Shown here: piece by piece, positions 53,801-62,285 of the stretch | How the letters are laid out: each line of letters opens with the position of its first letter | Numbering within the stretch: the stretch's first letter is position 1 | DNA from: Prevotella sp. | Lineage (GTDB): Bacteria > Bacteroidota > Bacteroidia > Bacteroidales > Bacteroidaceae | DNA: 64,000 nt | Assembly (NCBI GenBank): GCA_017650905.1 | Contig: JAGCDZ010000001.1 | Coordinates: 1 to 64,000, forward strand | Direction of reading: 5' to 3' | Translations under genes and position numbers: made by a program | Notes under the pieces: generated by a model | Seen by the model: the letters and a program-made list of their open reading frames with translations, nothing else | Told to the model about the DNA's origin: nothing | Databases searched by the model: none

Positions 53801-54394
53801 ATTGAGGCTGTGAAGGATCTGATTATGAGTGAGGTGAACGTCAAGGAGCTTCGTTTTGTTGAGGGTGCAGGTGTACTCGTCAAGAAGGTGAAGTGCAATT
53901 TCCGTACGATGGGTAAGAAGTTCGGTAAGCTCATGAAGAGTGTGGCTGCCGCTATGGATGCCCTCTCGCAGGAACAGATTGCCGAACTCGAGAAACAGGG
54001 TGCTATCGCCCTTAATGTCGAAGGTCAGGACATCACAGTCGAAGCTGTCGATGTTGATATCATCAGCGAGGATATTCCAGGTTGGCTGGTTGCCAATGAA
54101 GGTAATCTGACGGTAGCCCTCGAGGTAGAACTGACAGACGAACTGAAAAACGAAGGAATGGCACGTGAACTCATCAACCGCATCCAGAATATCCGCAAGG
54201 ATAGTGGTCTGGAGATTACCGATCGCATTGTGGTGACGTTGACCCCGAATGCTGAGGTTGAGAAGAGTCTCGTGAGCTTTGCAGACTATATCAAGACTCA
54301 GGTACTTGCCGACGATATCCAGATAGCCGCCAACGATGGACAGGAAGTGGAATTCGACGACTTTAAACTGAATATTAAAGTTGAAAAAAGATAA
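50834..54394 (+). CDS. ileS: isoleucyl-tRNA synthetase
   Basis: 1186 residues, the long form found in Bacteroidetes and eukaryotes. The HIGH-type signature is PPSANGHPGIHH and the KMSKS-type signature is GNKMSKH. The class I core, editing domain (TTTPWTLPSNTALCVG) and anticodon-binding domain are in the usual order. It charges tRNA-Ile. It has its own promoter and a 7-bp-periodic leader. The DksA-like and lspA genes follow in the same direction. Confidence 0.97.
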   Translation: MTKRFAEHNGLNLTQVNDDILEMWREKNVFWRSIDEREGCPQFVFFEGPPSANGHPGIHHVLARTIKDTFNRYKTMKGYQVKRKAGWDTHGLPVELGVEKELGITKADIDNKDSEKYISTEDYNKKCRENVMMFTQEWRDLTEKMGYFVDLDNPYITYDNKYIETLWWLLQQFYKKGLLYKGYTIQPYSPAAGTGLSSHELNQPGCYRDVKDTTVTALFKALNPKEEWTKWGTPYFVAWTTTPWTLPSNTALCVGPKIDYVAVETYNAYNGEKITIILAESRLNAYLAPEGNITDGDEMPEYNKGEKFVPYRIVGHYTGEQLVGLKYQQLMPWVKPSAKLDQNAADYVKAYAAAHPEKVFTGENGKDQFVEMESEAFRVIPGDYVTTEDGAGIVHIAPTFGADDAKVAKDAHVPSLFLINKKGETRPMVDLQGKYYVMDELDDNFIAKCVNKEGYGRHAGDYVKNAYAPEFNKDGKYDEQAAAKAEDLNIVICMEMKQEGTALKIEKHVHNYPHCWRTDKPVLYYPLDSWFIRSTAKKDRMFELNKTINWQPESTGTGRFGNWLENLNDWNLSRSRFWGTPLPIWRDEDGKEICIGSVEELYNEIEKAVKAGFMDSNPLKDNGFVPGDMSKENYDKIDLHRPYVDNIILVSESGKPMKRESDLIDVWFDSGSMPYAQVHYPFENKDLIDKGIAFPCDFINEGVDQTRGWFFTLHAIATMIFDSVAFKNVISSGLVLDAKGNKMSKHVGNVVNPFEMIEKYGSDAVRLYMMTNSEPWDNLKFDPEGVDEVRRKFFGTLYNTYSFFALYANVDGFDPDMTQVAFDQRPEIDRWILSCLNTLIKGVEAELDNYDPTRAGRLIDAFVNDDLSNWFVRLNRKRFWGKEMSADKLSAYQTLYTCLMTVAKLLAPFAPFYADQLYKDLGGKLDSVHLDQFPVVDESQIDKDLEARMQMAQKITSMVLALRRKVNIKVRQPLQAIMIPAVDAEQKKHIEAVKDLIMSEVNVKELRFVEGAGVLVKKVKCNFRTMGKKFGKLMKSVAAAMDALSQEQIAELEKQGAIALNVEGQDITVEAVDVDIISEDIPGWLVANEGNLTVALEVELTDELKNEGMARELINRIQNIRKDSGLEITDRIVVTLTPNAEVEKSLVSFADYIKTQVLADDIQIAANDGQEVEFDDFKLNIKVEKR

Positions 54395-54424
54395 TATTAA
54401 TAACTAAATCTGAATTATATTAAT

Positions 54425-54808
54425 ATGGCAGAAAAGACACGTTACAGTGACGAAGAGCTCGAGGAGTTCCGTCAGATTATCAATGAAAAAATGGCATTGG
54501 CCAAGCGCGATTATGACCAGATGATGAAAGTGCTCATGAATGAGGACTCCAACGATGTCGACGATACATCCCCTACCTATAAGGCTTTGGAGGAGGGTAG
54601 TGTCACCCAGTCGAAGGAAGAACTCATCTCTATGGCCGCTCGCCAGCAGAAGTTTATTCAGGGACTGAAGGCAGCTTTGGTGCGCATCGAGAATAAGACA
54701 TACGGTATCGATCGTATCACGGGTGAGCTGATTCCCAAGGAACGCCTTCGTGCCGTACCTCATGCTACGCTGAGTGTTCAGTCGAAGATGAACCAAAAGA
54801 AAGGCTAA
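54425..54808 (+). CDS. TraR/DksA-family protein without zinc-binding Cys
   Basis: 127 residues. A long coiled-coil N-terminus (SDEELEEFRQIINEKMALAKRDYDQM) and the DksA C-terminal box (TYGIDRITGELIPKERLRAVPHAT) are clear. The protein has no Cys at all, so it cannot form the zinc finger of classic DksA. In Bacteroidetes such zinc-less forms of DksA/TraR are usual. It may bind the RNA polymerase secondary channel, but that cannot be read from sequence. It lies between ileS and lspA, whose GTG start touches its stop. Confidence 0.88.
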   Translation: MAEKTRYSDEELEEFRQIINEKMALAKRDYDQMMKVLMNEDSNDVDDTSPTYKALEEGSVTQSKEELISMAARQQKFIQGLKAALVRIENKTYGIDRITGELIPKERLRAVPHATLSVQSKMNQKKG

Positions 54809-55471
54809 GTGAACGCTTTCAGAAAGATTCTCACTAATGGGAGACTGGCGACGCTCATCATTGTCGCCATTCTCCTGATAGACCAAGCCATCAAGATTTG
54901 GGTTAAGACTTCGATGACGCTCCACGAGAGCATTCACATCACCGACTGGTTCTATATCACGTTTATTGAGAACAACGGCATGGCGTTTGGCATGCAGCTT
55001 GGCAGCAAGATTGTACTGTCGCTTTTCCGCGTCGGTGCTATTGGCGTGCTGGGCTATTATATCTGGCTTGAGGTGGGCAAGAAGGCCAAAATAGGCTATT
55101 TGGTCTGCCTAGCGATGATACTCGCAGGTGCAGCAGGCAATCTGATTGACTGCATGTTCTATGGGCTCATCTTCAATAATTCGTCAGAGTTCTACCAATC
55201 ATATTTTGTACCGTTTGGTACAGGCTATGCCCCTTTCCTGATGGGTAAAGTGGTGGATATGTTCTATTTCCCACTGATTGAGACGGAATGGCCCTTATGG
55301 ATGCCTTTCGTGGGCGGTGAGCATTTTGTATTCTTTAGTCCGGTGTTCAATTTTGCCGATTCCTCTATTAGTGTGGGAGTCGTTCTACTCCTATTGTTCT
55401 ATCGTAAGGAAATAAGTCAGATTACATTAAAGAAGAAAGTCCCTGTCGAAGAGCCTGTTTCAGAAACATGA
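54809..55471 (+). CDS. lspA: lipoprotein signal peptidase (signal peptidase II)
   Basis: 220 residues from GTG, with four membrane spans. The catalytic Asp motifs are ENNGMAFG...AGAAGNLIDCMFYG (NxxD) and FSPVFNFADSSISVG. A segment of about 40 residues between them is longer than in E. coli, as is usual for Bacteroidetes. It cleaves the signal peptides of the many lipoproteins in this genome. The next gene, a lipoprotein, overlaps it by 4 bases. Confidence 0.95.
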   Translation: MNAFRKILTNGRLATLIIVAILLIDQAIKIWVKTSMTLHESIHITDWFYITFIENNGMAFGMQLGSKIVLSLFRVGAIGVLGYYIWLEVGKKAKIGYLVCLAMILAGAAGNLIDCMFYGLIFNNSSEFYQSYFVPFGTGYAPFLMGKVVDMFYFPLIETEWPLWMPFVGGEHFVFFSPVFNFADSSISVGVVLLLLFYRKEISQITLKKKVPVEEPVSET

Positions 55472-56418
55472 ACCTGCGTCATAGTCATATCGTATTGCTG
55501 TTTCTGGTGCTTTTGTCTGCTTGTACGCCAAAAGTTCCTAAGGAGTATATACAGCCCGACGATATGGAAGACATCCTCTACGACTATTTCTTGTCGCAGG
55601 GTATTATCAGGATAGAAGGTCTATCTGGTATGGAGGGCTCTTCTCGTGTGATGGACTACAGGCGCGAGCTCTATTTTGAGGCCATCTTGAAGAAATATGA
55701 TGTGACGCGGGCAGAGTTCGATTCGTCACTCGTTTATTACTACACGCGTTCTGACCGTTTCGTCAAAATCTGGAAGAATGTACAGGAGCGTTTAGGTGAA
55801 GCTGCCATCGAATATGGTGCCTCAGCCGGTGAGGTTGAGACTTTCACGACCAGTACTTTGACGGGCGATACGGCCAATATCTGGAACGGTGTCATCTCGC
55901 AGGTGCTCGTTCCCTATGCACCTTATAATCGTTTGCAGTATCAGTTGCAGGCTGATACGGCTTTCCGTAAGGGTGATAGCTTCATGCTGGTCTGGAACAG
56001 TGATTTCCTCTACCAGAGCGGTTCAAAGGATGCTGTTGCCTATATGGCTGTGAGGTATAAAAACGATAGTATTGTTTCGTCTGTGACTCATTTCTCTGTC
56101 AATGGTCGCTCTCAACTGCGTATTGAGGGCTGTGATGCGTCAGTCAAGGAAATCAAGGGCTTTATCTATTTGGGCCAGGGATATGAGAACACTTCGAACA
56201 TGAGGATGCTCATCGTCAGCAATATCCAGCTGATACGATTCCATAAGAAGGAAAATGAGATAAAAGAACCAGAGCCTCAGAAGTCGAAGGCCGATTCGCT
56301 CTCTCAGTTGCCAGACTCTTTGCGTCCTCGTCATCATCGCCTTGGTGAAAGGCCTATGCCTTCTCCCAATGGTGAGAAACCAATGAAACCAATTAATATT
56401 CAACCAATAACTCGATAG
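55468..56418 (+). CDS. DUF4296 lipoprotein
   Basis: 316 residues. Lipobox LLSAC, then the DUF4296 signature PKEYIQPDDMEDILYDYFLSQ and RRELYFEAILKKYDVTRAEFDSSLVYY. The C-terminal part is Pro-rich and basic. DUF4296 genes often stand next to lspA in Bacteroidetes; the function is unknown. It overlaps lspA by 4 bases and is followed 4 bp later by a transporter gene. Confidence 0.85.
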   Translation: MNLRHSHIVLLFLVLLSACTPKVPKEYIQPDDMEDILYDYFLSQGIIRIEGLSGMEGSSRVMDYRRELYFEAILKKYDVTRAEFDSSLVYYYTRSDRFVKIWKNVQERLGEAAIEYGASAGEVETFTTSTLTGDTANIWNGVISQVLVPYAPYNRLQYQLQADTAFRKGDSFMLVWNSDFLYQSGSKDAVAYMAVRYKNDSIVSSVTHFSVNGRSQLRIEGCDASVKEIKGFIYLGQGYENTSNMRMLIVSNIQLIRFHKKENEIKEPEPQKSKADSLSQLPDSLRPRHHRLGERPMPSPNGEKPMKPINIQPITR

Positions 56419-56422
56419 CGCT

Positions 56423-57751
56423 ATGAATGTAAAATTCCGTTTGTCATTAATGAACTTCCTGGAGTTCGCAGTGTGGGGTGCCTATCTCACGTGTATGGGT
56501 AATTACCTGGGAATCGCTGGTCTTGGCGACAAGATTTCCTGGTTCTATGCCATCCAGGGTATTGTGAGTATCTTTATGCCCACGCTGATGGGTATTGTTG
56601 CCGACAAGTATATCCAGCCGCAGCGTTTGCTGGGTCTCTGCCATTTGCTGGCAGGTGCCTTTATGCTTGGCTGCTGGTGGATGGGAGAGCAGGCCGGCTT
56701 CGGACAGGAATTGTCTGATAAGTCGATGTTTATTGCCCTCTATACGTTGAGTGTGGCATTCTATATGCCTACCATCGCGCTGGCTAATACAGTGGCATTT
56801 ACTATTCTGAAGAATAACGGTATGGATACGGTGAAGGACTTCCCGCCCATCCGTGTGTTAGGAACCGTCGGTTTCATTGCCACCATGTGGTTCGTCAACT
56901 GCGCCTTCATCGATGATAGTGGCTTTGGCTTCACCTTGGGTGAAAATGCTCATAAGTTCCAATATACTTATTTGCAGTTCCTGGTGTCTGGTGTTCTGAG
57001 CCTTGTGCTCTTTGCCTATTGCTTCACGTTGCCAGAGTGCAAGCTGGAGAAGAAGGAAGGCAAGGTCTCGTTGGCCGAAACACTTGGCCTCAATGCTTTC
57101 AAGTTGTTCAAGCGTCGTCAGATGGCGCTGTTCTTTATCTTCTCGGCATTACTGGGTATGTGTTTGCAGGTCACCAACGGCTTTGCCGGTCCATTCCTGA
57201 CTAGTTTCAAAGGTACTCCGGAGTTTGCAGACACTTTTGCTGCCAATAATGCCACTATGTTGACTTCTATTTCTCAGATTAGCGAGGCATTGTGTATTTT
57301 GATGATTCCTTTCTTCCTGAAGCGTTTCGGCATCAAGGTCGTGATGCTTATGTCGCTCTTTGCTTGGGTGTTCCGTTTCGGCTTCTTTGGAATAGGCGAT
57401 CCTGCTATGCCGGGTGTGTTGTTCTTCGTCCTGTCGTGTATCGTCTATGGAGTAGCTTTCGACTTCTTCAATGTGTCGGGAGGTATCTTTGTCGACCAGG
57501 AGTGCGAACCCAGTATCAAAGCTTCGGCTCAGGGATTGTTTATGATGATGACCAATGGTCTGGGTGCTACCATCGGAACCTTGGCTGCAGGTGAGATCGT
57601 AAATGCATATTGCGGTTGGGAAGGTGGTTACCTGGTTGGTGACTGGCAGTCCTGCTGGTTTACCTTCGCTGCCTTCGCGTTGGTGGTAGGCATCACCTTC
57701 GCTCTGGTCTTCAAGCCAGAGAAGAAACCCATAGAGAATATCACCCATTAA
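56423..57751 (+). CDS. nucleoside:H+ symporter family MFS transporter
   Basis: 442 residues, about 12 membrane spans. FLEFAVWGAYLTCMGNYLG at the N-terminus and the DFFNVSGGIFVDQE block in the second half are typical of the NupG/XapB family, which takes up nucleosides with protons. Substrate preference cannot be read from the sequence. It may be co-transcribed with lspA and DUF4296 upstream and rsmE downstream. Confidence 0.88.
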   Translation: MNVKFRLSLMNFLEFAVWGAYLTCMGNYLGIAGLGDKISWFYAIQGIVSIFMPTLMGIVADKYIQPQRLLGLCHLLAGAFMLGCWWMGEQAGFGQELSDKSMFIALYTLSVAFYMPTIALANTVAFTILKNNGMDTVKDFPPIRVLGTVGFIATMWFVNCAFIDDSGFGFTLGENAHKFQYTYLQFLVSGVLSLVLFAYCFTLPECKLEKKEGKVSLAETLGLNAFKLFKRRQMALFFIFSALLGMCLQVTNGFAGPFLTSFKGTPEFADTFAANNATMLTSISQISEALCILMIPFFLKRFGIKVVMLMSLFAWVFRFGFFGIGDPAMPGVLFFVLSCIVYGVAFDFFNVSGGIFVDQECEPSIKASAQGLFMMMTNGLGATIGTLAAGEIVNAYCGWEGGYLVGDWQSCWFTFAAFALVVGITFALVFKPEKKPIENITH

Positions 57752-57769
57752 AACGGGTTGTTGATATAA

Positions 57770-58495
57770 ATGAAAGAAACGAGATTTTTCTACGTCCCTG
57801 ATGCTGATCAGCAGCAAGAACTGCCTACAGCAGAGGCCATGCATGCCATGCGGGTGCTTCGTCTGAAGAGTGGCGACGAGCTGTTCCTGATGGATGGGGT
57901 AGGCAACTATTACCGTGCCGTCGTGACAATTGCCGCCACACATAATTGCTACTACGACATTGTCGAGCGTCTGCCTCAGACGCCCCAGTGGCAGGGACAT
58001 ATCCATCTGGCCATTGCCCCCACGAAGGTGCTCGACCGTATCGAGTGGATGGTGGAGAAGGCTACGGAGGTCGGTGTCGATGAGATTACATTCTTTCATA
58101 GCAAATTCTCAGAACGCAAGTTGTTGAAGACAACGCGCCTGGAAAAGATAGCCATCTCTGCCATGAAGCAGAGCCATAAGGCTTGGAAACCCGTTATTCA
58201 TGAGATTATTTCTTTTAAGGACCTTATTAGTTCGCCTGTCGAAGGGCGTAAGTATATCGCGCACTGCTATGAGGAGATTCCCCGTATCAGTCTGTTTGAG
58301 GAGCTGCAAGCCCTCGACAAGACCGCAGCAGAGTCCGTCACCGTTCTGATAGGACCTGAAGGCGACTTCTCCATCGATGAGGTACAGATGGCTCTCGAGG
58401 CCGGTTATCAGTCTGTACATTTGGGCAACAGCCGGCTTCGTACAGAAACTGCAGGCCTGATGGCAGTAACAATGATGCAACTTTCAAAACAATAG
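57770..58495 (+). CDS. rsmE: 16S rRNA m3U1498 methyltransferase
   Basis: 241 residues. HAMRVLRLKSGDELFLMDG is the PUA-like N-terminus. The SPOUT/trefoil-knot core contains IAPTKVLDRIEWMVEKATEVGV, SERKLLK, LIGPEGDFSIDE and LGNSRLRTETAGL. It adds the N3 methyl group on U1498 of 16S rRNA. It follows the MFS gene by 18 bp. Confidence 0.95.
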   Translation: MKETRFFYVPDADQQQELPTAEAMHAMRVLRLKSGDELFLMDGVGNYYRAVVTIAATHNCYYDIVERLPQTPQWQGHIHLAIAPTKVLDRIEWMVEKATEVGVDEITFFHSKFSERKLLKTTRLEKIAISAMKQSHKAWKPVIHEIISFKDLISSPVEGRKYIAHCYEEIPRISLFEELQALDKTAAESVTVLIGPEGDFSIDEVQMALEAGYQSVHLGNSRLRTETAGLMAVTMMQLSKQ

Positions 58496-58524
58496 AATTA
58501 TTAATGGTAAAAAACTAAAATACA

Positions 58525-59862
58525 ATGACTGACGAGAAAATCATGGCTACCATCAAGCCGGATGGCGAATGCTGGCAGCCGGAGATCGAGAAAATGCCAC
58601 GTGAGCAGCTGAGGCAGCTCCAAGTTAAGAAACTCAAGGAAACCATCAATGTGTGTCTCAATTCTCCCTTCTACAAGAAGCGTTTGGGAGATTTGGGTAT
58701 TACGGCTGATTCTATCCAGACGCCGGAGGACATTCGTAAGATTCCATTCACCACGAAGCAGGACCTGCGCGAGAATTATCCCTTTGGATTGGTAGGCGGT
58801 AACATGGATGATGCCGTTCGTCTTCATTCCTCAAGTGGTACTACAGGCCAGCCAACCGTTGTGGTCTATTCTGAGCACGACATCTGTTCATGGGCCAATA
58901 TGATTGCACGCAATATGTATATGGTAGGTTGTCGTAAGAACGACGTGTTCCAGAACTCCAGCGGCTACGGCATGTTTACTGGTGGTCTCGGCTTCCAGTA
59001 TGGTTCCGAGTGGCTGGGTTGTATGACATTGCCTGCCGGCTCTGGTTTCACTAAGCGCCAAATCAAGTTTATCACGGATTATGGTACCACCTGTCTGCAC
59101 GCCATCCCTTCCTATGCCATCCGTTTGGCCGAAGTGATCAAGGATGAGGGTGTCGATCTGTCGAAGACAAAACTGCATACGCTCTTTATCGGAGCTGAGC
59201 CCCATACCGAAGAACAGCGTCGTCGTATCGAGCGCATGCTGGGCGTGAAGGCCTACAACTCATTTGGTATGACTGAGATGAACGGTCCTGGTGTCGCCTT
59301 CGAGTGTAAGTATCAGGATGGTATGCACCTCTGGGAGGATAACTACATCGTGGAGATTGTTGATCCTGACACACTGGAACCTGTGCCCGATGGCGAAATG
59401 GGCGAGATGGTGCTCACCACCCTCGACCGTACGATGATGCCTATTTTAAGGTATCGCACGCGCGACCTCACTCGCATCATTCCTGGCGAGTGTAAGTGCG
59501 GACGCACCCACCGTCGTATAGACCGTATCAAGGGCCGTACCGACGATATGTTCATCATCAAGGGTGTCAATGTCTTCCCGATGCAGGTGGAGAAGATCCT
59601 CGTGCAGTATCCAGGCTTGGGCAGCAACTACCTCATTACCCTCGATACCATCGACGATGTTGACGTGATGACCGTAGAGGTTGAAATCGACGGCTTGGAG
59701 ACGGATATGTATCCTGAGATTCAGAAGATGACCAAGGACATCCAGCGTGCCTTGAAAGAAGAAATCCTGCTCACACCGCAGGTGAAGCTTGTCAAGAAGG
59801 GCTCTCTGCCAACGAGCGAGGGCAAGGCCGTGCGTGTGCATGATCTGCGTAATAATAAATAA
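58525..59862 (+). CDS. phenylacetate-CoA ligase
   Basis: 445 residues of the PaaK-type adenylate-forming family. The P-loop SSGTTGQPTV, YNSFGMTEMNGPG, RTRDLT and IKGVNVFPMQVE blocks are in order. In gut Bacteroidales the enzyme usually works with indolepyruvate or phenylpyruvate ferredoxin oxidoreductase in aryl-acid metabolism; those genes are not in this window. The next gene begins 7 bp after its stop. Confidence 0.92.
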   Translation: MTDEKIMATIKPDGECWQPEIEKMPREQLRQLQVKKLKETINVCLNSPFYKKRLGDLGITADSIQTPEDIRKIPFTTKQDLRENYPFGLVGGNMDDAVRLHSSSGTTGQPTVVVYSEHDICSWANMIARNMYMVGCRKNDVFQNSSGYGMFTGGLGFQYGSEWLGCMTLPAGSGFTKRQIKFITDYGTTCLHAIPSYAIRLAEVIKDEGVDLSKTKLHTLFIGAEPHTEEQRRRIERMLGVKAYNSFGMTEMNGPGVAFECKYQDGMHLWEDNYIVEIVDPDTLEPVPDGEMGEMVLTTLDRTMMPILRYRTRDLTRIIPGECKCGRTHRRIDRIKGRTDDMFIIKGVNVFPMQVEKILVQYPGLGSNYLITLDTIDDVDVMTVEVEIDGLETDMYPEIQKMTKDIQRALKEEILLTPQVKLVKKGSLPTSEGKAVRVHDLRNNK

Positions 59863-59869
59863 TCAGCTG

Positions 59870-60454
59870 ATGACTTCTATCAGGCATCTATATCGGATTG
59901 TACTGGCTGGTATCCTGTTCTTCTGGATACCAGTCGGTGCATCCGCTCAGAATGCTGACAGTGTGTATGTTGATGAGGATGAAGTTTTGGTCGATGTCGT
60001 AGTCGACACGCTGTACATGGCAATTGCTGATTGCTTTCGTGAGATCCCTGATTCTTTGTTGCCGACGTTGTCGCGGAACAATCGGCTTGACATGCTCGAC
60101 TTTATGGAGTCGAAGATGAAGGCCGAGGTGACCAATCGTCTGGGTGGCAAGAGCGAGATGACATCACTCACTGATAGCACTTTGAGCATCCAAATGAGCA
60201 ATGCGCTCAAGGTTGATATGCTTTTGCTGACGCCTGAGTCACCTGCTGATACGAATAGTGAGGAGGTCATCTGTATGATCGAGACCTTCGGAAGTGATTC
60301 TTTGAGCCTTGATAGTAAGGTGCGCTTCTTCACCCTTTCGTGGGAATTGTTGAACGAGCCACCACAACTTTCTGTGTCAGATAAGAACACTATTTCGTCT
60401 AAAAAAGTGCAAACAATTCTTAAATGGGACGAGAAAATCCTGAAAAAGAATTAA
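59870..60454 (+). CDS. DUF3256 family exported protein
   Basis: 194 residues from the ATG at 59870; the longer frame from 59789 overlaps the previous gene and is rejected. Signal peptide ends near GASA. Pattern DTLYMAIADCFREIPDSLLPTLSRNNRLDMLDFM is the start of DUF3256. It is a periplasmic or surface protein of unknown function, found in most Bacteroidales, often behind the phenylacetate-CoA ligase gene. Confidence 0.85.
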   Translation: MTSIRHLYRIVLAGILFFWIPVGASAQNADSVYVDEDEVLVDVVVDTLYMAIADCFREIPDSLLPTLSRNNRLDMLDFMESKMKAEVTNRLGGKSEMTSLTDSTLSIQMSNALKVDMLLLTPESPADTNSEEVICMIETFGSDSLSLDSKVRFFTLSWELLNEPPQLSVSDKNTISSKKVQTILKWDEKILKKN

Positions 60455-60503
60455 ATTTTAGCAAATATCGCGCTGCATTTGACGAATGATTTTTGTTTTT
60501 TCG

Positions 60504-60511
60504 TACATTTG
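60504..60511 (+). promoter_or_regulatory. -7 box TACATTTG before a candidate small RNA
   Basis: Consensus match with TTTG at 60478-60481 as a possible -33 (spacing 22). No open frame follows on this strand before the convergent proS gene. Confidence 0.6.
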
Positions 60512-60517
60512 CAGAGT

Positions 60518-60650
60518 GTTTTTCATGGTATTAGATTATTAAGGTTAAAAGGAAAATAGGCTATCGTGAGATAACCTATTTTCAACTCCGACAAAAAGAT
60601 TTTTTAGTAGTCGGAGATGAAAAGGGAGCTTGGGAAAGTTCCCTTTTCTG
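60518..60650 (+). ncRNA. candidate small RNA with three hairpins
   Basis: About 130 nt after a TACATTTG box. Hairpin 1: 60552-60565 with 60570-60583 (14 bp, one mismatch) closed by the GNRA tetraloop gtga. Hairpin 2: 60586-60592 with 60610-60616 (7 bp, long loop). Hairpin 3: 60619-60630 with 60637-60648 (12 bp), a terminator-like stem whose right arm ends in cccttttc. No coding capacity. The third stem could also be the proS terminator on the other strand. Confidence 0.5.
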
Positions 60651-60663
60651 TTTGTATGTCGCT

Positions 60664-62145
60664 TTAATAGCTTCTGGCGATAATCACACGGGCCTTGCTG
60701 GGCTTGCCGCTCACCATGTCCACACCAGGTGTCTGCTCTACGCCGAAAGGCACGCAGCGGATGGTAGCCTGTGTCTCTTCCTTGATCTTGGCCTCCGTCT
60801 CGGCAGTGCCGTCCCAGTGGCAAAGGAAGAAACCGCCGTCCTTCACTTTCTCCTTGAACTCCTCGTAGTTGTCGCACTCGTAGATGCGGCTGTCGCGATA
60901 GGCCTTTGCCTTCTCGAAGATATTCTTCTGGATGTCGTCCAACAACTGCTCCACATAGTCCACGATACCTTCCAAAGGACGTGTCTCCTTCTCCAGCGTG
61001 TCGCGACGCATCACCTCGATGGTGCCGTTCTCCAAGTCGCGGGCACCGAGCACCAGACGTACGGGTACACCCTTCAGCTCGTAGTCGGCAAACTTAAAGC
61101 CTGGACGCTTGTTGTCGGCATCGTCGAACTTCACGGTGATGCCTTTCTGGCGCAGCTGTTCGATGATAGGCTGCACTTCCTTGTTCACCAGTTCCATCTG
61201 CTCTGGCTTGGTGGCGATGGGGATGATGACCACCTGGATAGGAGCCAGACGCGGAGGCAGAACCAGTCCGTTGTCGTCGCTATGCGTCATGATGAGGGCA
61301 CCAATGAGTCGTGTGCTGACGCCCCATGAGGTAGCCCAGACATATTCAGGCTTATTGTCCTTGTTCAGATAGGTCACCTCGAAAGCCTTGGCGAAGTTCT
61401 GTCCGAGGAAGTGCGAGGTTCCGCTCTGCAGAGCCTTGCCATCCTGCATCATCGCCTCGATGGTATAGGTGTCGAGGGCTCCTGCAAAACGCTCCGTCTC
61501 GCTCTTCACGCCCTGTACCACAGGCACAGCCATCCACTCCTCAGCAAACTTGGCATACACCTTGAGCATCTTCTTGGCTTCCTCTTCAGCCTCCTCGCGG
61601 GTAGCGTGGGCTGTGTGGCCCTCCTGCCAGAGGAATTCCGAGGTGCGGAGGAACGGACGCGTACGCATCTCCCAGCGCATCACATTACACCACTGGTTGC
61701 ACATCAGGGGCAGGTCGCGCCACGATTGGATCCAGTTCTTATAGGTGTTCCAGATAATGGTCTCTGAGGTCGGACGGATAATGAGCTCCTCTTCCAGTTT
61801 GGCAGCAGGGTCGACGACGACGCCACTCTTGTCCTCGGTAGCCTTCAGGCGGTAGTGGGTCACCACGGCGCACTCCTTGGCGAAGCCCTCCACATGCTCG
61901 GCCTCACGGCTGAGGAACGATTTCGGAATCAGCAGGGGGAAGTAGGCGTTCTGCGCACCTGTCTCCTTGAACATCTTGTCCAGCTGCTGCTGCATCTTCT
62001 CCCAGATGGCATAGCCATAAGGTTTGATGACCATACATCCGCGAACGGCAGACTGCTCAGCCATGTCGGCCTTGACCACCAGATCGTTGTACCACTGGCT
62101 GTAATTATCAGCCCTTTTCGTTAAATCTTTTAATTCTTTTGCCAT
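60664..62145 (-). CDS. proS: prolyl-tRNA synthetase (archaeal/eukaryal type)
   Basis: 493 residues. Class II motifs are clear: motif 2 [24 protein letters not shown] and motif 3 [20 protein letters not shown]. The C-terminal zinc-like domain ends in the Tyr residue (ARVIIARSY) typical of this form. It charges tRNA-Pro. It is transcribed alone; a -7 box lies at 62177-62184. Confidence 0.96.
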   Translation of the reverse strand: MAKELKDLTKRADNYSQWYNDLVVKADMAEQSAVRGCMVIKPYGYAIWEKMQQQLDKMFKETGAQNAYFPLLIPKSFLSREAEHVEGFAKECAVVTHYRLKATEDKSGVVVDPAAKLEEELIIRPTSETIIWNTYKNWIQSWRDLPLMCNQWCNVMRWEMRTRPFLRTSEFLWQEGHTAHATREEAEEEAKKMLKVYAKFAEEWMAVPVVQGVKSETERFAGALDTYTIEAMMQDGKALQSGTSHFLGQNFAKAFEVTYLNKDNKPEYVWATSWGVSTRLIGALIMTHSDDNGLVLPPRLAPIQVVIIPIATKPEQMELVNKEVQPIIEQLRQKGITVKFDDADNKRPGFKFADYELKGVPVRLVLGARDLENGTIEVMRRDTLEKETRPLEGIVDYVEQLLDDIQKNIFEKAKAYRDSRIYECDNYEEFKEKVKDGGFFLCHWDGTAETEAKIKEETQATIRCVPFGVEQTPGVDMVSGKPSKARVIIARSY

Positions 62146-62176
62146 TGTTTTTACCTTATATTTTGAAATTTGGGCA

Positions 62177-62184
62177 CAAAAGTA
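62177..62184 (-). promoter_or_regulatory. -7 box TACTTTTG of proS
   Basis: Consensus on the minus strand, 32 bp before the ATG at 62145. The divergent OmpA promoter is 44 bp away. Confidence 0.7.
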
Positions 62185-62227
62185 CTAAAAAAAGTTGGAA
62201 AAATGTACAGATTACGAATAAAAGAAT

Positions 62228-62235
62228 TATCTTTG
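62228..62235 (+). promoter_or_regulatory. -7 box TATCTTTG of the OmpA lipoprotein
   Basis: Consensus match, 51 bp before the ATG at 62286. Confidence 0.75.
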
Positions 62236-62285
62236 CAACGTAAAAGTTATAAAAACCAGTATTAATTCATTTAAATATTAAGATT

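Noticed and set aside
57149..58099. 316-codon minus-strand frame opposite the MFS and rsmE genes
   Set aside because: It spans two real genes and their junction on the other strand.
59789..59869. Extended start of the DUF3256 gene
   Set aside because: The extension overlaps the ligase gene and hides the signal peptide; the ATG at 59870 fits.
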